Below are positions 7,571-15,940 of a DNA stretch of 64,000 bases, one piece after another. This stretch comes from Planctomycetota bacterium (GTDB lineage Bacteria; Planctomycetota; GCA-002687715; DRQF01): contig JACKGY010000005.1 in NCBI GenBank assembly GCA_020639295.1, forward strand, positions 124,001 through 188,000, given 5' to 3'. Under the pieces are notes generated by a model. That model saw only the letters and a program-made list of their open reading frames with translations. It was not told the DNA's origin and did no database searches. Every line of letters begins with the position of its first letter. Position 1 is the stretch's first letter. The position numbers and the translations under genes were made by a program.

Positions 7571-9688
7571 ATGTACCGCGCCATCCTCTTCGCCCTGGTC
7601 ATCAGCCTGACCCAGCTGGTCCAGGCCCAGTCGCTGGCCCACATCGAGATCATCGAGGACGTGATGCAAGGCACGTCGATGCAGATCTACCTCGACTTCG
7701 CGCCCAGTTCGGCGATCGCCGGCCTGCCCCCCCTGATCACCGCGGCCGAGGACGTCCTCGTCGTCCTGGAGCCCACCGGCGAGGATCTGAGCTCCGCCGC
7801 CTTCGCCAACCTGCTCGCCAACGCGATCAACGACTCCTCCCGCGGCAAGGGTCTCGGCTACAAGGCCCGCTTCCGCGAGAAGGAGGACGAGGAACGGGGT
7901 CATGACGCGGTCAGCATCAGCTCGCCCTCGGCCCTGGTGGGGCTCTACATCTCGCCGGACTCCGCCACGCACCCGAACACCCTGGTGACCGGCTACGGCG
8001 CGATTTCCTTCAACCCGACCTTCGCCGACATCAGCAGCCGGATCGACCACGCCTGGCCGGGCTGGATGAACGCGAGACTGCAGATCAACGACCAGGATCC
8101 CACCCAGGACCCGCGCCACCAGGTCGAGGTCTTCGCCCCGGGCAACCTGAAGTTCAGCTTCCTCTCCGGCACCAACGTCAACCAGCCGGTGGCCTTCCTG
8201 CTCTCGGACTACTACAACCCCGAGACCATCCCCCAGGCCTTCATCAACTTCCCGGGCTCCCTCGACATCGGCACCCACAACGGCGTGTCGTACCAGAACG
8301 TGATCGCGGTGGCCGACGCGATCACCGGCAGCTCGGGCAACGCCCTGCTCGATCAGTTCTTCTTCACCGACCAGACCGGCCGGCTCGACTTCCAGATCAG
8401 CCTGGGCGTGAATGCCGCCGGTCAGAGCGTCGCCGCGCAGGCGATCATCTACGACCCGACCCTGCCCGTGAGCCTCGCCTTCACCGAGGCCGCGCACATC
8501 AACGCCGCGGCCGGCAAGGAGCAGATCCTGCCCCTCGGCGACGATGGCGGCATGCAGGTGGTCTTCCAGCCCGGCAAGAGCTTCGACTTCTACGGCACGA
8601 CCTACACCGCGATCAACGTCAACGCGAACGGCTTCGTGACCTTCGGCGGCCCGGCCCCGAGCGGCGCGGCCACCGCGGTGATCGATCCGCAGTCGGCCCT
8701 CGCCGGTCAACCCGGCATCTTCGCGGCCTGGAACGACTGGGATACGACCGGTGTCGGCGTCACCTACCGCGAGTTCGGCAACGAGCTGCGCATCTCCTGG
8801 GGCAAGCAGTCCACCCCGGTCATCCGCGCCGGCACCAGCGCCAAGGCCGCCTTCACCCTCACCCTGCACCTCGACGCTCCGGCCGGAACGGTTCCCGAGA
8901 GCCAGCGTTTCGCCGGCGACGGCCCCGGATCGATCGCGCCCAGCGCCGGCAGCATCTTCCTCGACCTCGGTGACTACCAGCCGGTCGCCGGCGGCCTCGC
9001 GGCCTTCGATTCGCTGATCGGCATCTCGCCGGGAAGCGTCGCCAGCCCGGCCCAGGTGCCGAACCGGTCCTTCAACCTGCCCTTCTATCCCCAGCTCCCG
9101 GACCGTCCCTTCCTGATGCAACACGACCTGTCGGATGCCGCGGCCACCAACATCGGTCCGGCCAGCGGCGGCGCCGCGCTCTACCGTAACGGTGCGGCGG
9201 TCGCCGGCCGGACCATCGGCCTCTTCCCCACCGGAATCGCCGGCGGCACCGGCTACGTGGTCATGCCCGAGGAGGACCAGGAGACCGACCTCCAGGGCGC
9301 CAACGTGGTCCAGGTCTCGGCCACGGCGGTTGGCTCGGGACCGGTGAACCTGATCATGGTGGGCTACTTCCGCTACCTCTACAGCTTCGCGCCCAACGCG
9401 CCCCAGCCCCTGGTCCGTCTGATCGACGCCGGCACATCCGTTCCCGTCGCCACCCTGAACGTCCTCAACCTCATGACCCCGAACGGGCCGGCCGACGCGG
9501 GTACCCTGGTGGCCGCGCCCAACACCGTGTTCCCGGCGGTGGGCTTCCGGGCCTTCGAGGGCGCGGGCGTCCAGATCCCGGCCAATTCCTTCGGTCCCGG
9601 CCTGGTGGGAACGCCGCTCCTGCTCGCGGTGACCTTCCCCGACGGCAAGCAGCTGATCGCGAGGCAGCCGATCACCGTCTCACCCTGA
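7571..9688 (+). CDS. Secreted protein with nidogen-like segment
   Basis: Hypothetical exported protein of 705 residues. The ATG at 7571 has GAGGAG seven bases upstream and gives a clean signal peptide (MYRAILFALVISL, cleavage near AQA/QS). The middle (about residues 335-410) reads like a nidogen/NIDO-type beta domain: FYGTTYTAINVNANGFVTF followed by FAAWNDWD. Flanking parts are rich in Gly, Ala, Pro and Thr, as in extracellular beta-sandwich proteins. No catalytic motif or C-terminal sorting signal was recognised. It stands alone, followed by a strong hairpin. Adhesion or surface-structure role is only an inference. Confidence 0.8.
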   Translation: MYRAILFALVISLTQLVQAQSLAHIEIIEDVMQGTSMQIYLDFAPSSAIAGLPPLITAAEDVLVVLEPTGEDLSSAAFANLLANAINDSSRGKGLGYKARFREKEDEERGHDAVSISSPSALVGLYISPDSATHPNTLVTGYGAISFNPTFADISSRIDHAWPGWMNARLQINDQDPTQDPRHQVEVFAPGNLKFSFLSGTNVNQPVAFLLSDYYNPETIPQAFINFPGSLDIGTHNGVSYQNVIAVADAITGSSGNALLDQFFFTDQTGRLDFQISLGVNAAGQSVAAQAIIYDPTLPVSLAFTEAAHINAAAGKEQILPLGDDGGMQVVFQPGKSFDFYGTTYTAINVNANGFVTFGGPAPSGAATAVIDPQSALAGQPGIFAAWNDWDTTGVGVTYREFGNELRISWGKQSTPVIRAGTSAKAAFTLTLHLDAPAGTVPESQRFAGDGPGSIAPSAGSIFLDLGDYQPVAGGLAAFDSLIGISPGSVASPAQVPNRSFNLPFYPQLPDRPFLMQHDLSDAAATNIGPASGGAALYRNGAAVAGRTIGLFPTGIAGGTGYVVMPEEDQETDLQGANVVQVSATAVGSGPVNLIMVGYFRYLYSFAPNAPQPLVRLIDAGTSVPVATLNVLNLMTPNGPADAGTLVAAPNTVFPAVGFRAFEGAGVQIPANSFGPGLVGTPLLLAVTFPDGKQLIARQPITVSP

Positions 9689-9716
9689 GTTGGTTTCCTG
9701 ACAATCCCCAGATGTC

Positions 9717-9753
9717 AGCAAATGCCATCGCCTTGAAAGCGATGGCATTTGCT
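9717..9753. terminator. 15-bp perfect hairpin after the secreted-protein gene
   Basis: A 15-base arm (9717-9731, AGCAAATGCCATCGC) pairs perfectly with 9739-9753 across a seven-base loop. It lies 28 bases after the stop at 9688 and 62 before the next ATG. No T tract follows on either strand, so it may act as a rho-independent-like terminator, an RNA-stabilising hairpin, or a regulator site for the HTH gene downstream. TGACA at 9699 and TGTCA at 9754 could extend it. Confidence 0.6.
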
Positions 9754-9814
9754 TGTCACTATCCCTGCCAATCGATCGCCAATCAGAATCGACCACAGGG
9801 GGATGAAATCCACG

Positions 9815-10183
9815 ATGGCCAAGCGCGCACGTTTCGATGACGGGGTCAAGAAGCAGGCCCTCGCCGACCTCGCGGCCGGCATGACCCTGGCCGAGGTCGC
9901 CGACAAGTACGGCGCCAGCATCGGCAGCATCCAGAACTGGAAGAAGAAGGTGATCGGCCCGGCCAGCAGCGGCGGCTCGCCCCATGCCCGGCTCCAGGAG
10001 ATCACCAAGATGCTGGCCGACCTCGAGAACGAGAAGGTCTCGATCCAGCGCCGCCTCCGTTCCGAGCAGGCGATCCCGCGCATCAAGGAGATCCTCCTCA
10101 AGCTGAGCGAGGCCGACCTCAAGAAGCTCGATCTGGCCGTGCCCGCCCTCGGCGAGCAGGCCCGCTTCCTCCGCGATCTCTGA
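9815..10183 (+). CDS. Transposase-type helix-turn-helix protein
   Basis: Small basic protein of 122 residues. Its N-terminal half (KKQALADLAAGMTLAEVADK then YGASIGSIQNWKKK) is the HTH_Tnp_1-like fold used by IS3-type OrfA proteins; the C-terminal half is a charged helix, probably coiled coil. I take the ATG at 9815 with AGGGGG 12 bases upstream; ATG at 9803 is also in frame but sits directly on the G-run. No OrfB integrase, terminal repeats or target duplication surround it, so it is either a solitary domesticated regulator or an IS remnant. A 15-bp hairpin lies just upstream. Confidence 0.7.
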   Translation: MAKRARFDDGVKKQALADLAAGMTLAEVADKYGASIGSIQNWKKKVIGPASSGGSPHARLQEITKMLADLENEKVSIQRRLRSEQAIPRIKEILLKLSEADLKKLDLAVPALGEQARFLRDL

Positions 10184-10192
10184 TCCGGCCGT

Positions 10193-10900
10193 TCAGGCCA
10201 GCATGAGCTGGACGCCGCCGATGCCCGCCAGGGCCGCGGCGGCGTTCACCAGCGCTCCGCCGTGGCGGCCGAGCCAGGGCTCGACGGTGGCCCCCAGGAC
10301 ACTGTCCACCAGGTTGCCGCCGAAGCCGGCCAGGCCCAGGATCGGCAGGATCCCGGCCCCGAACCAGGGCGTCGCCACCAGGCCGCAGGCAAAAGCCGCC
10401 AGGGCGGCCGCGACCAGACCGGCCGGACTGACGCCGCCGTCCACCCCCACCGGCACCACCCTCCAGCTCAGGATGCTGCGTGGCCGCGCCGCCAGCCACT
10501 GGCCGAACTCGCTGGCGCAGGTGTCGGCGAGCACCGCCGCCAGTCCTCCGCAGGCCATCATCTCGACCAGGCCCTCAGGCCGGGCGCCCTGATCGAGCCG
10601 CGCGAGCAGCACCAGGAGGGCGCTGGGCCCGGCGTTGGCGAGGGCATGGGACCAGCCCCGGCGGCCGCCCTCCTTCTGCGCGACCCCGAGGGCCTGCTTG
10701 CGCGCCGCTCCGAGCCGGGTGCCGAGGCTGCCCAGGACGACGAAGAGCAGGAAGGTGGCGAAGGGCGCCGGAGTCGCCGTCCAGGCCAGGGCGAGACCGA
10801 TGAGGATGCCGGCGATGGCCCCGTCCGGGCGCACCGCGCCCAGCTTCCAGGCCAGGACCGCGAGCGGGACGAGGATCGCCAGCGCGACGAGGAGGTTCAC
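10193..10900 (-). CDS. DUF92 / VTE6-like phytyl-phosphate kinase family protein
   Basis: Integral membrane protein of about 235 residues in the DUF92/TMEM19 family, which includes plant VTE6, a phytyl-phosphate kinase. Family blocks visible: TRLGAARKQALGVAQKEGGRRGWSHALAN, then LADTCASEFG, then the glycine-rich VGVDGGVSPAGLVAAALAA and FGGNLVDSVLGATVE. The start is the GTG at 10900, which overlaps the stop of the VTE5-like gene as GTGA. The neighbour is the kinase that would make its substrate in the plant pathway. Substrate here (phytyl, farnesyl, polyprenyl phosphate) is inferred only from family and context. Confidence 0.8.
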   Translation of the reverse strand: MNLLVALAILVPLAVLAWKLGAVRPDGAIAGILIGLALAWTATPAPFATFLLFVVLGSLGTRLGAARKQALGVAQKEGGRRGWSHALANAGPSALLVLLARLDQGARPEGLVEMMACGGLAAVLADTCASEFGQWLAARPRSILSWRVVPVGVDGGVSPAGLVAAALAAFACGLVATPWFGAGILPILGLAGFGGNLVDSVLGATVEPWLGRHGGALVNAAAALAGIGGVQLMLA

Positions 10901-11481
10901 CGCGGACTCCCGAGGACGTGGGCCAGGGCGGCGCCGAGGCCGACGCCGAGGTTGTCGATCCGGGGCCAGGGCGAGGCCTCGATCGCGGCGCCCACGAGCG
11001 CCGGGGGCAGGGCCCGCGCCAGGGCCTGGAGGACGGAGCGCCCCTGGCCGAGCTCGATCAGCGCGACCGCGACCAGGGCGGTCAGGGCGAAGGCGAGGCT
11101 GCCGCGAGGGCTCTTGCGCGCGTTGAAGGGCCAGCGCCTCCGGGCGCCGCGGCCGGCCCAGGCCGCCATCGGATCGCCGAAGGCGAGGCTCGCGAAGCCG
11201 GCGGCCGCGCTGACCGGATGGCCGCGGAAGATCAGGACCAGCAGGAGCACGGTCAGCGGATAGAGGACGATGCCCCCGAGGCGCGGCTCGTCCGGTCGCA
11301 TCCAGGCCCGGCCGATGGTCGTCCGGGGCAGGAACTCGAGGTTGGCGAGCAGCGCCAGGAAGGCGAGGCCGGCCGCCAGCCGCCAGTCGAGGACCGGCAG
11401 GGCGAAGGCCGCGAGGCCGAAGAGCGCATGGGCGAGCCGCCGGCCGGTCTCGCTGCGCGCCCGCCCCGCCGTGGTCGTCAC
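10897..11481 (-). CDS. SEC59/DGK1/VTE5-like CTP-dependent isoprenol or lipid kinase
   Basis: Integral membrane protein of 194 residues in the family of phytol kinase VTE5, dolichol kinase SEC59 and diacylglycerol kinase DGK1. The signature is seen as FGDPMAAWAGR followed by NARKSPRGS, matching the GDxxA...G...KSxxGT pattern. The GTG start at 11481 overlaps the stop of the upstream phosphodiesterase (GTGA), and its own stop overlaps the DUF92 gene. Pairing with a DUF92 gene suggests stepwise phosphorylation of a free prenol to its diphosphate, possibly for lipid carrier or prenyl-donor supply to the glycan genes upstream. Substrate unproven. Confidence 0.8.
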   Translation of the reverse strand: MTTTAGRARSETGRRLAHALFGLAAFALPVLDWRLAAGLAFLALLANLEFLPRTTIGRAWMRPDEPRLGGIVLYPLTVLLLVLIFRGHPVSAAAGFASLAFGDPMAAWAGRGARRRWPFNARKSPRGSLAFALTALVAVALIELGQGRSVLQALARALPPALVGAAIEASPWPRIDNLGVGLGAALAHVLGSPR

Positions 11482-13643
11482 TTGCCGCCCCGGGCGCCGG
11501 GCTGGAGCAGCGAGCGACCGTCACGCTCGTCCTTGGCCTCGAAGTCGAGACCGGCCCAGTCGAGCACGGTGGCGGCGATGTCGACCACGCGGGCCTCGCC
11601 GGCCACGAGCGGCAGGTCGCTGAACAGCACCCCGGGCACCTCCGCCGGATCGACGCTGCAGTGGTCGCCGCTCCAGGCGGTGTCGTTGACGAAGATCACC
11701 GGCTCGTCGGCGCCGCCGAGACAGGTCTGCCAGGAGACGCGATAGCCGCGGGCGAAGCCGACGTAGATCTCGGCCGCGCCGCCCGGGATCGCCTCCCCGG
11801 CATGCAGTTGATCGCCGCGACCGGCGCTGGCGACGACCTGGCGATCACCGTCGCGCAGGGCGAGGAGATCGCCGCGGATCGACTCGATCAGGGCATCGGC
11901 CTCCTCGGCGCCGACGATGCCGGCCGGCTCGCGGCCGGCGCGGTTGAGGTAGATCCGACCGAGACCGAGCGAGTAGGCCTTGGTCCGGCTCCAGTCGACG
12001 TGCGCCATGTCGACGCCGTTCCGGATCGACCGGTCGAGCTTGCGCGGACCGATCCGCTGGCGGAGCACCAGGAGCCCGCGCTCGATCAGGAATGCGTTCA
12101 GGTTCACCGCCTTCTCGAAGGGCGCCATGCCGTGGTCCGAGACGATCATCAGCCGGTCGCCGGGCCGGCTGAACTTGTCCCGCACCAGGCCGACGAAGTG
12201 ATCGACGCGCTCGTAGGCCTCGGTCACGGTGCGGGCGAAGCGCGGATCCCGGTCGCGCAGGCTCTTCGGGTCGACACCGACGTAGCGCTGGAACATGTGC
12301 TGGATGCGATCGGGGACGGTGATCACGCAGGTGACGACCCGGGCGTCGCGGCGGCGCAGCTCGTGCATCGCCAGGTTCTCCTGCTCCTCCCAGACGCGGT
12401 TGGCGTCCTCGAGGAAGGAGCCCTCGTCGAGCGCGCCGTCCTTCAGGGCGTTGGTGGCGCAGGCCCAGCCGACGGTCTCGTAGGGCCCGATTTCCTTCAT
12501 CAGGTCGAGGGCGTAGTCCTCGGGACTGCTGAGGCGGACCCCGCGCGGCAAGGCGGTCGGGTCGAGGCTGATCGGGTCGAGGTAGAGCCGGACGCGCTCG
12601 TTGGCCTCGAGCAGCTTGAAGCGCGAGAAACCGCGGACCGCGAGCCAGTCGCTCTGCTTGAAGGTGAAGGGATAGGGATTCGACCAGCTCCGCGGCCCGA
12701 TCGAGACGTCGTCGCGACCGTTGGAGAGGTAGAGGGCACCGGTGTCGTGGGAGAAGGTCATCGCCATCGGCGCGACCGTGGTGGAGCCGTCGTCGCGGAC
12801 GATGTTCGGCGGGCCCTCGACCAGGACCGGCTCGAAGCGGCCGTCCCCCGCCTCCGGGTCGAGGTAGCGCAGCGGCACGTAGCTGCCCCCGGTCTCGCTG
12901 TCGCGCTCGGCGTCGATGTCGTCGCGGAAGACGCGCCAGGTACCGAAGGTGCCCAGCGCGTCGGGAGTGCCGAGGCCGGCCAGGACGCGCCCCCGGTCCA
13001 GGACCGGCGCCGGGAAGCTGCAGGGCGCGAGCATCGTGGCGGTGCTGACGCCGGCGCGATCGAGTCGCTCCCAGTAGGTCTCGCCCTGGCGGAGGTTCAC
13101 CGGGTAGGGGAAGCCGTCGGGGAAGGAGCCCTCGGAGACGCGCAGGGCGAGGGCGAAGACGATCGCGACCAGACCATGGACCACCGCGCGACCGCGGCGA
13201 CCGCGGCGCCAGGCCAGGGCGGCGGCGAGGACGAAGAGCACCAGGAAGGGCAGGATCAGCCAGCGGCGGGCGGCGCGGGTGGCGAGGCCACCCAGCTCGA
13301 TCCGACGCTCCACCAGGCTCGGCTTGATCAGGATGCCGTCGGGGCCGAACTCGCGGCGGAGGAAGCCGTCGATGCCGGTGCGGCCGGGATCGCGACCGGT
13401 CGAGAGCGCGGACCAGGACACCGGCGAGATCGCCGGGTTCGTGGTCTCGAGCCGGCGGAAGTCGCCCTGCTCGGCCAGGGCGGCCAGGTTGGGCAGCCGA
13501 CCGGCCTCGATCAGCGAGCGGGTCATGTGGTAGTCGAGGCCGTCGAAGCCGAGGACGATCAGGCGCCCCGGTTCCTGGCCCCGGAGCTCGCCGGTGGCGA
13601 GGACCAGGCCGACGACCAGGAAGGCGATGAGGAGACGAGCCAT
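11478..13643 (-). CDS. Membrane-anchored type I phosphodiesterase/nucleotide pyrophosphatase-like protein
   Basis: Alkaline-phosphatase-superfamily hydrolase of 721 residues. N-terminal signal or anchor (ARLLIAFLVVGLVLATGEL) precedes the metal-binding VLGFDGLDYHMT and the nucleophile region NPAISPVSWSALSTG. Two hydrophobic helices around residues 108-150 (RWLILPFLVLFVLAAALAW and following) interrupt the domain, which then continues through VSDHGMAPFEKAVNLN. Such enzymes cleave phosphodiesters or act as sulfatase-like or phosphoglycerol transferases on surface polymers. Its place inside the glycan train, with a one-base TGATG overlap with the GT4-GT2 gene, suggests it edits or decorates the glycan. 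Exact substrate unknown. Confidence 0.85.
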   Translation of the reverse strand: MARLLIAFLVVGLVLATGELRGQEPGRLIVLGFDGLDYHMTRSLIEAGRLPNLAALAEQGDFRRLETTNPAISPVSWSALSTGRDPGRTGIDGFLRREFGPDGILIKPSLVERRIELGGLATRAARRWLILPFLVLFVLAAALAWRRGRRGRAVVHGLVAIVFALALRVSEGSFPDGFPYPVNLRQGETYWERLDRAGVSTATMLAPCSFPAPVLDRGRVLAGLGTPDALGTFGTWRVFRDDIDAERDSETGGSYVPLRYLDPEAGDGRFEPVLVEGPPNIVRDDGSTTVAPMAMTFSHDTGALYLSNGRDDVSIGPRSWSNPYPFTFKQSDWLAVRGFSRFKLLEANERVRLYLDPISLDPTALPRGVRLSSPEDYALDLMKEIGPYETVGWACATNALKDGALDEGSFLEDANRVWEEQENLAMHELRRRDARVVTCVITVPDRIQHMFQRYVGVDPKSLRDRDPRFARTVTEAYERVDHFVGLVRDKFSRPGDRLMIVSDHGMAPFEKAVNLNAFLIERGLLVLRQRIGPRKLDRSIRNGVDMAHVDWSRTKAYSLGLGRIYLNRAGREPAGIVGAEEADALIESIRGDLLALRDGDRQVVASAGRGDQLHAGEAIPGGAAEIYVGFARGYRVSWQTCLGGADEPVIFVNDTAWSGDHCSVDPAEVPGVLFSDLPLVAGEARVVDIAATVLDWAGLDFEAKDERDGRSLLQPGARGGK

Positions 13644-15940
13644 CAGACCCCCTTCTTCAGGCGCGAGTCGATGAAGCCCCAGACTCCGCGCTTCTTCTCG
13701 ATGCCGCTGCGGGCCCCGAGATACTGGCCCATGTTCTGCCCGAGCGAGTAGAAGGGCACCTTCAGCCACCAGCCGATCTTCGCGCGCAGGGGAATCCGCG
13801 CCCGCCGGATCACGCCGCCGAGATGGCGCGTGCCGGCCAGGGTGAAGCGGAACACGTCGGCAAACCGCTGGACCAGGTGCATCCCGACCAGGTCGTGGAG
13901 ATTCTGATGGTCGAGGTAGACCCGCTTGAATTCGTACCAGATCGAGTTGTTGTGGCTGTGCACCACGACCGCGTTCGGGTCCATCACCAGCTTCCAGCCG
14001 GCCAGGATCGCCTGCTTGCCCCAGGCGACGTCCTCGCCGAACTGACGGCGTTCGAAGGGGATCGTCGCCATCACCGACTTGCGCACGCAGCTGGCGACGT
14101 CGTCGAAGGCGATCAGACGATAGCGCTCCCAGGCGCTCATCGACTCCCAGTCGGCGCGGCTGGCGAGCTGCTTCACCTGGCGCTCGCCCTCCCCTTTCGT
14201 CCAGCCCTCGAGGCGATCGCGCATGAAGGGGTTGCAGTCCGAGCGCGGCAGCTGGTGGCAGTAGGCGCCGGCGACCTCGGGGTCGTCGAAGTTGCGCACC
14301 AGGCTCTCGAGCCAGCTGTCGTCGTAGGGAACGGCGTCGTGGGTGAGCAGGGCGACGATGCGCCCCCGGGCCTCGTGGACCGCGCGATTCCGGGTGAGGC
14401 CGTGGTTGAACTCGTAGTTGGGGATCTTGATCAGCCGTAGCGGATACCGCGCGAGCACATCGAGGGTACCGTCGGTCGAGCCGGAGTCGATGATCAGGAC
14501 CTCGTAGCGGAAGCTGGTCTTCTGGGCGAAGACGGCCTCGATCACCGCCTCGAAGGTGCGCCCGCCGTTGTAGGTGGGAATGAAGACGGTGACGTCGACC
14601 TCGCCCTCCTCCGCCGTCGTCGCGGCGCGCGGCGCCGCCACCGGCAGCGCCAGGTTCGGGTCGCGGCCGAGGTCGCGCAGAACGCCGCCGTAGAGGTCGA
14701 GCATCTCGCGCGCGTTGCGCGCCATGTCCTTGACCACGTGCCCCTTGTTGCGATGGCGCCGCGCCAGGGCCGGATCGTCGAGCAGGGCGCGCAGCTTGGC
14801 GGCCAGGTCGCTGGCCGAGCCGGGCTCGAACAGGATGCCGTCGCGCCCCATCGCCAGGGCCTCGCTCATCGGCCCGTGGTCGGCCGCGACCACGATCGCA
14901 CCGGCGAGCAGACCCTCGCGGATGGTGAGGCAGAAGCTCTCCCACCACAGCGACGGGACCACCAGCACGTCGATGTCGCGCAGGATCATCGCCAGCTCGC
15001 GCTGGTCGTAGGCGCCGTGGAAGCGCACCTGGAGCCCGGGCCGGAGTCCGGCCTTCATCCGCTCGACGTAGCCCGTGTCGCCGTGGAACGACGGCGCCTC
15101 GCCCCAGATGGACAGCTCGAGGTCGGGCCGACCGAGGAGGTCGAAGGCCTCGGTGAGCAGGTGGACGCCCTTCGAGGGGATGACGCTGCCGATGAAGCCG
15201 ATCCGCCGGATCGGCGCCTCGGGATCGCGCTGCTGGAGCAGGGCCCGGGTGTCGAGGCCGTGCGGCAGGGCCGTCATCCGCTCCCGCGGCAGCGGGAACT
15301 CGAGCATCTTCTCGAGGTGGAATTCGCTCGGGGTGATCAGGAGGTTGCAACGCGCGAGGACGCGCTGGATGAAGGCATCCCAGTCCTCGATCTGGCGCGG
15401 AGCGCGATCGGCGACCAGCCGCCCCGCGGCCGCGTCGGGAAAGAGATGCGGCCAGAGCCGGGCGAGACAGGCGTGGCACTTGACCCGATCGATGCGATCG
15501 CAGATCCGCAGCTCGGGATCGATCCGCTGGCCGCGCGGACAGACCATCCAGAAGTCGTGGAGGGTCATCACCGTCGGCAGGCCGCGGTCGCGGGCCACGT
15601 CGATGATCGAGGTCGACAGGCAGGTCAGGTGATGGATGTGGACCAGATCGGGCGCGAAGCGATCGAGCTCCTCGGCGAACAGCGCGTCCATCCGCGGGTT
15701 GGTGTAGAGATCGCGGAAGGAACGCACGTCGCCGAAGTTGTAGTTGATCCGGGTGACCGGCAGGCCCTCGACCTCGATCTCGTCACGCTCGTAGTCCGGT
15801 CGGCTCGCGTCGCCGCAGCGGGTCAGGATGCGCAGCTCGTGGCCGAGCCGCACCAGCTCGCGGGCGAGCTGAAAGGCATGCAGCTCGGTGCCGCCCCGGC
15901 TGTCGGGCAAGAAGGCGCTGGTGACCGCGAGGATCCTCAC
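13643..15940 (-). CDS. Bifunctional glycosyltransferase, GT4-GT2 fusion
   Basis: Cytosolic protein of 765 residues with two glycosyltransferase modules. Residues 1 to about 430 are a GT4 (GT-B) enzyme: N-terminal SRGGTELHAF glycine loop, VHIHH block, and the E-x7-E site in WWESFCLTIREGL. Residues 446-765 are a GT-A family 2 enzyme: TVFIPTYNGG, IIDSGSTDGT and the acceptor-side FGEDVAWGKQAILAGW. The GTG start at 15940 overlaps the preceding stop (GTGA). The two modules probably add consecutive sugars. Sugar identities are not predictable. Confidence 0.9.
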   Translation of the reverse strand: MRILAVTSAFLPDSRGGTELHAFQLARELVRLGHELRILTRCGDASRPDYERDEIEVEGLPVTRINYNFGDVRSFRDLYTNPRMDALFAEELDRFAPDLVHIHHLTCLSTSIIDVARDRGLPTVMTLHDFWMVCPRGQRIDPELRICDRIDRVKCHACLARLWPHLFPDAAAGRLVADRAPRQIEDWDAFIQRVLARCNLLITPSEFHLEKMLEFPLPRERMTALPHGLDTRALLQQRDPEAPIRRIGFIGSVIPSKGVHLLTEAFDLLGRPDLELSIWGEAPSFHGDTGYVERMKAGLRPGLQVRFHGAYDQRELAMILRDIDVLVVPSLWWESFCLTIREGLLAGAIVVAADHGPMSEALAMGRDGILFEPGSASDLAAKLRALLDDPALARRHRNKGHVVKDMARNAREMLDLYGGVLRDLGRDPNLALPVAAPRAATTAEEGEVDVTVFIPTYNGGRTFEAVIEAVFAQKTSFRYEVLIIDSGSTDGTLDVLARYPLRLIKIPNYEFNHGLTRNRAVHEARGRIVALLTHDAVPYDDSWLESLVRNFDDPEVAGAYCHQLPRSDCNPFMRDRLEGWTKGEGERQVKQLASRADWESMSAWERYRLIAFDDVASCVRKSVMATIPFERRQFGEDVAWGKQAILAGWKLVMDPNAVVVHSHNNSIWYEFKRVYLDHQNLHDLVGMHLVQRFADVFRFTLAGTRHLGGVIRRARIPLRAKIGWWLKVPFYSLGQNMGQYLGARSGIEKKRGVWGFIDSRLKKGV

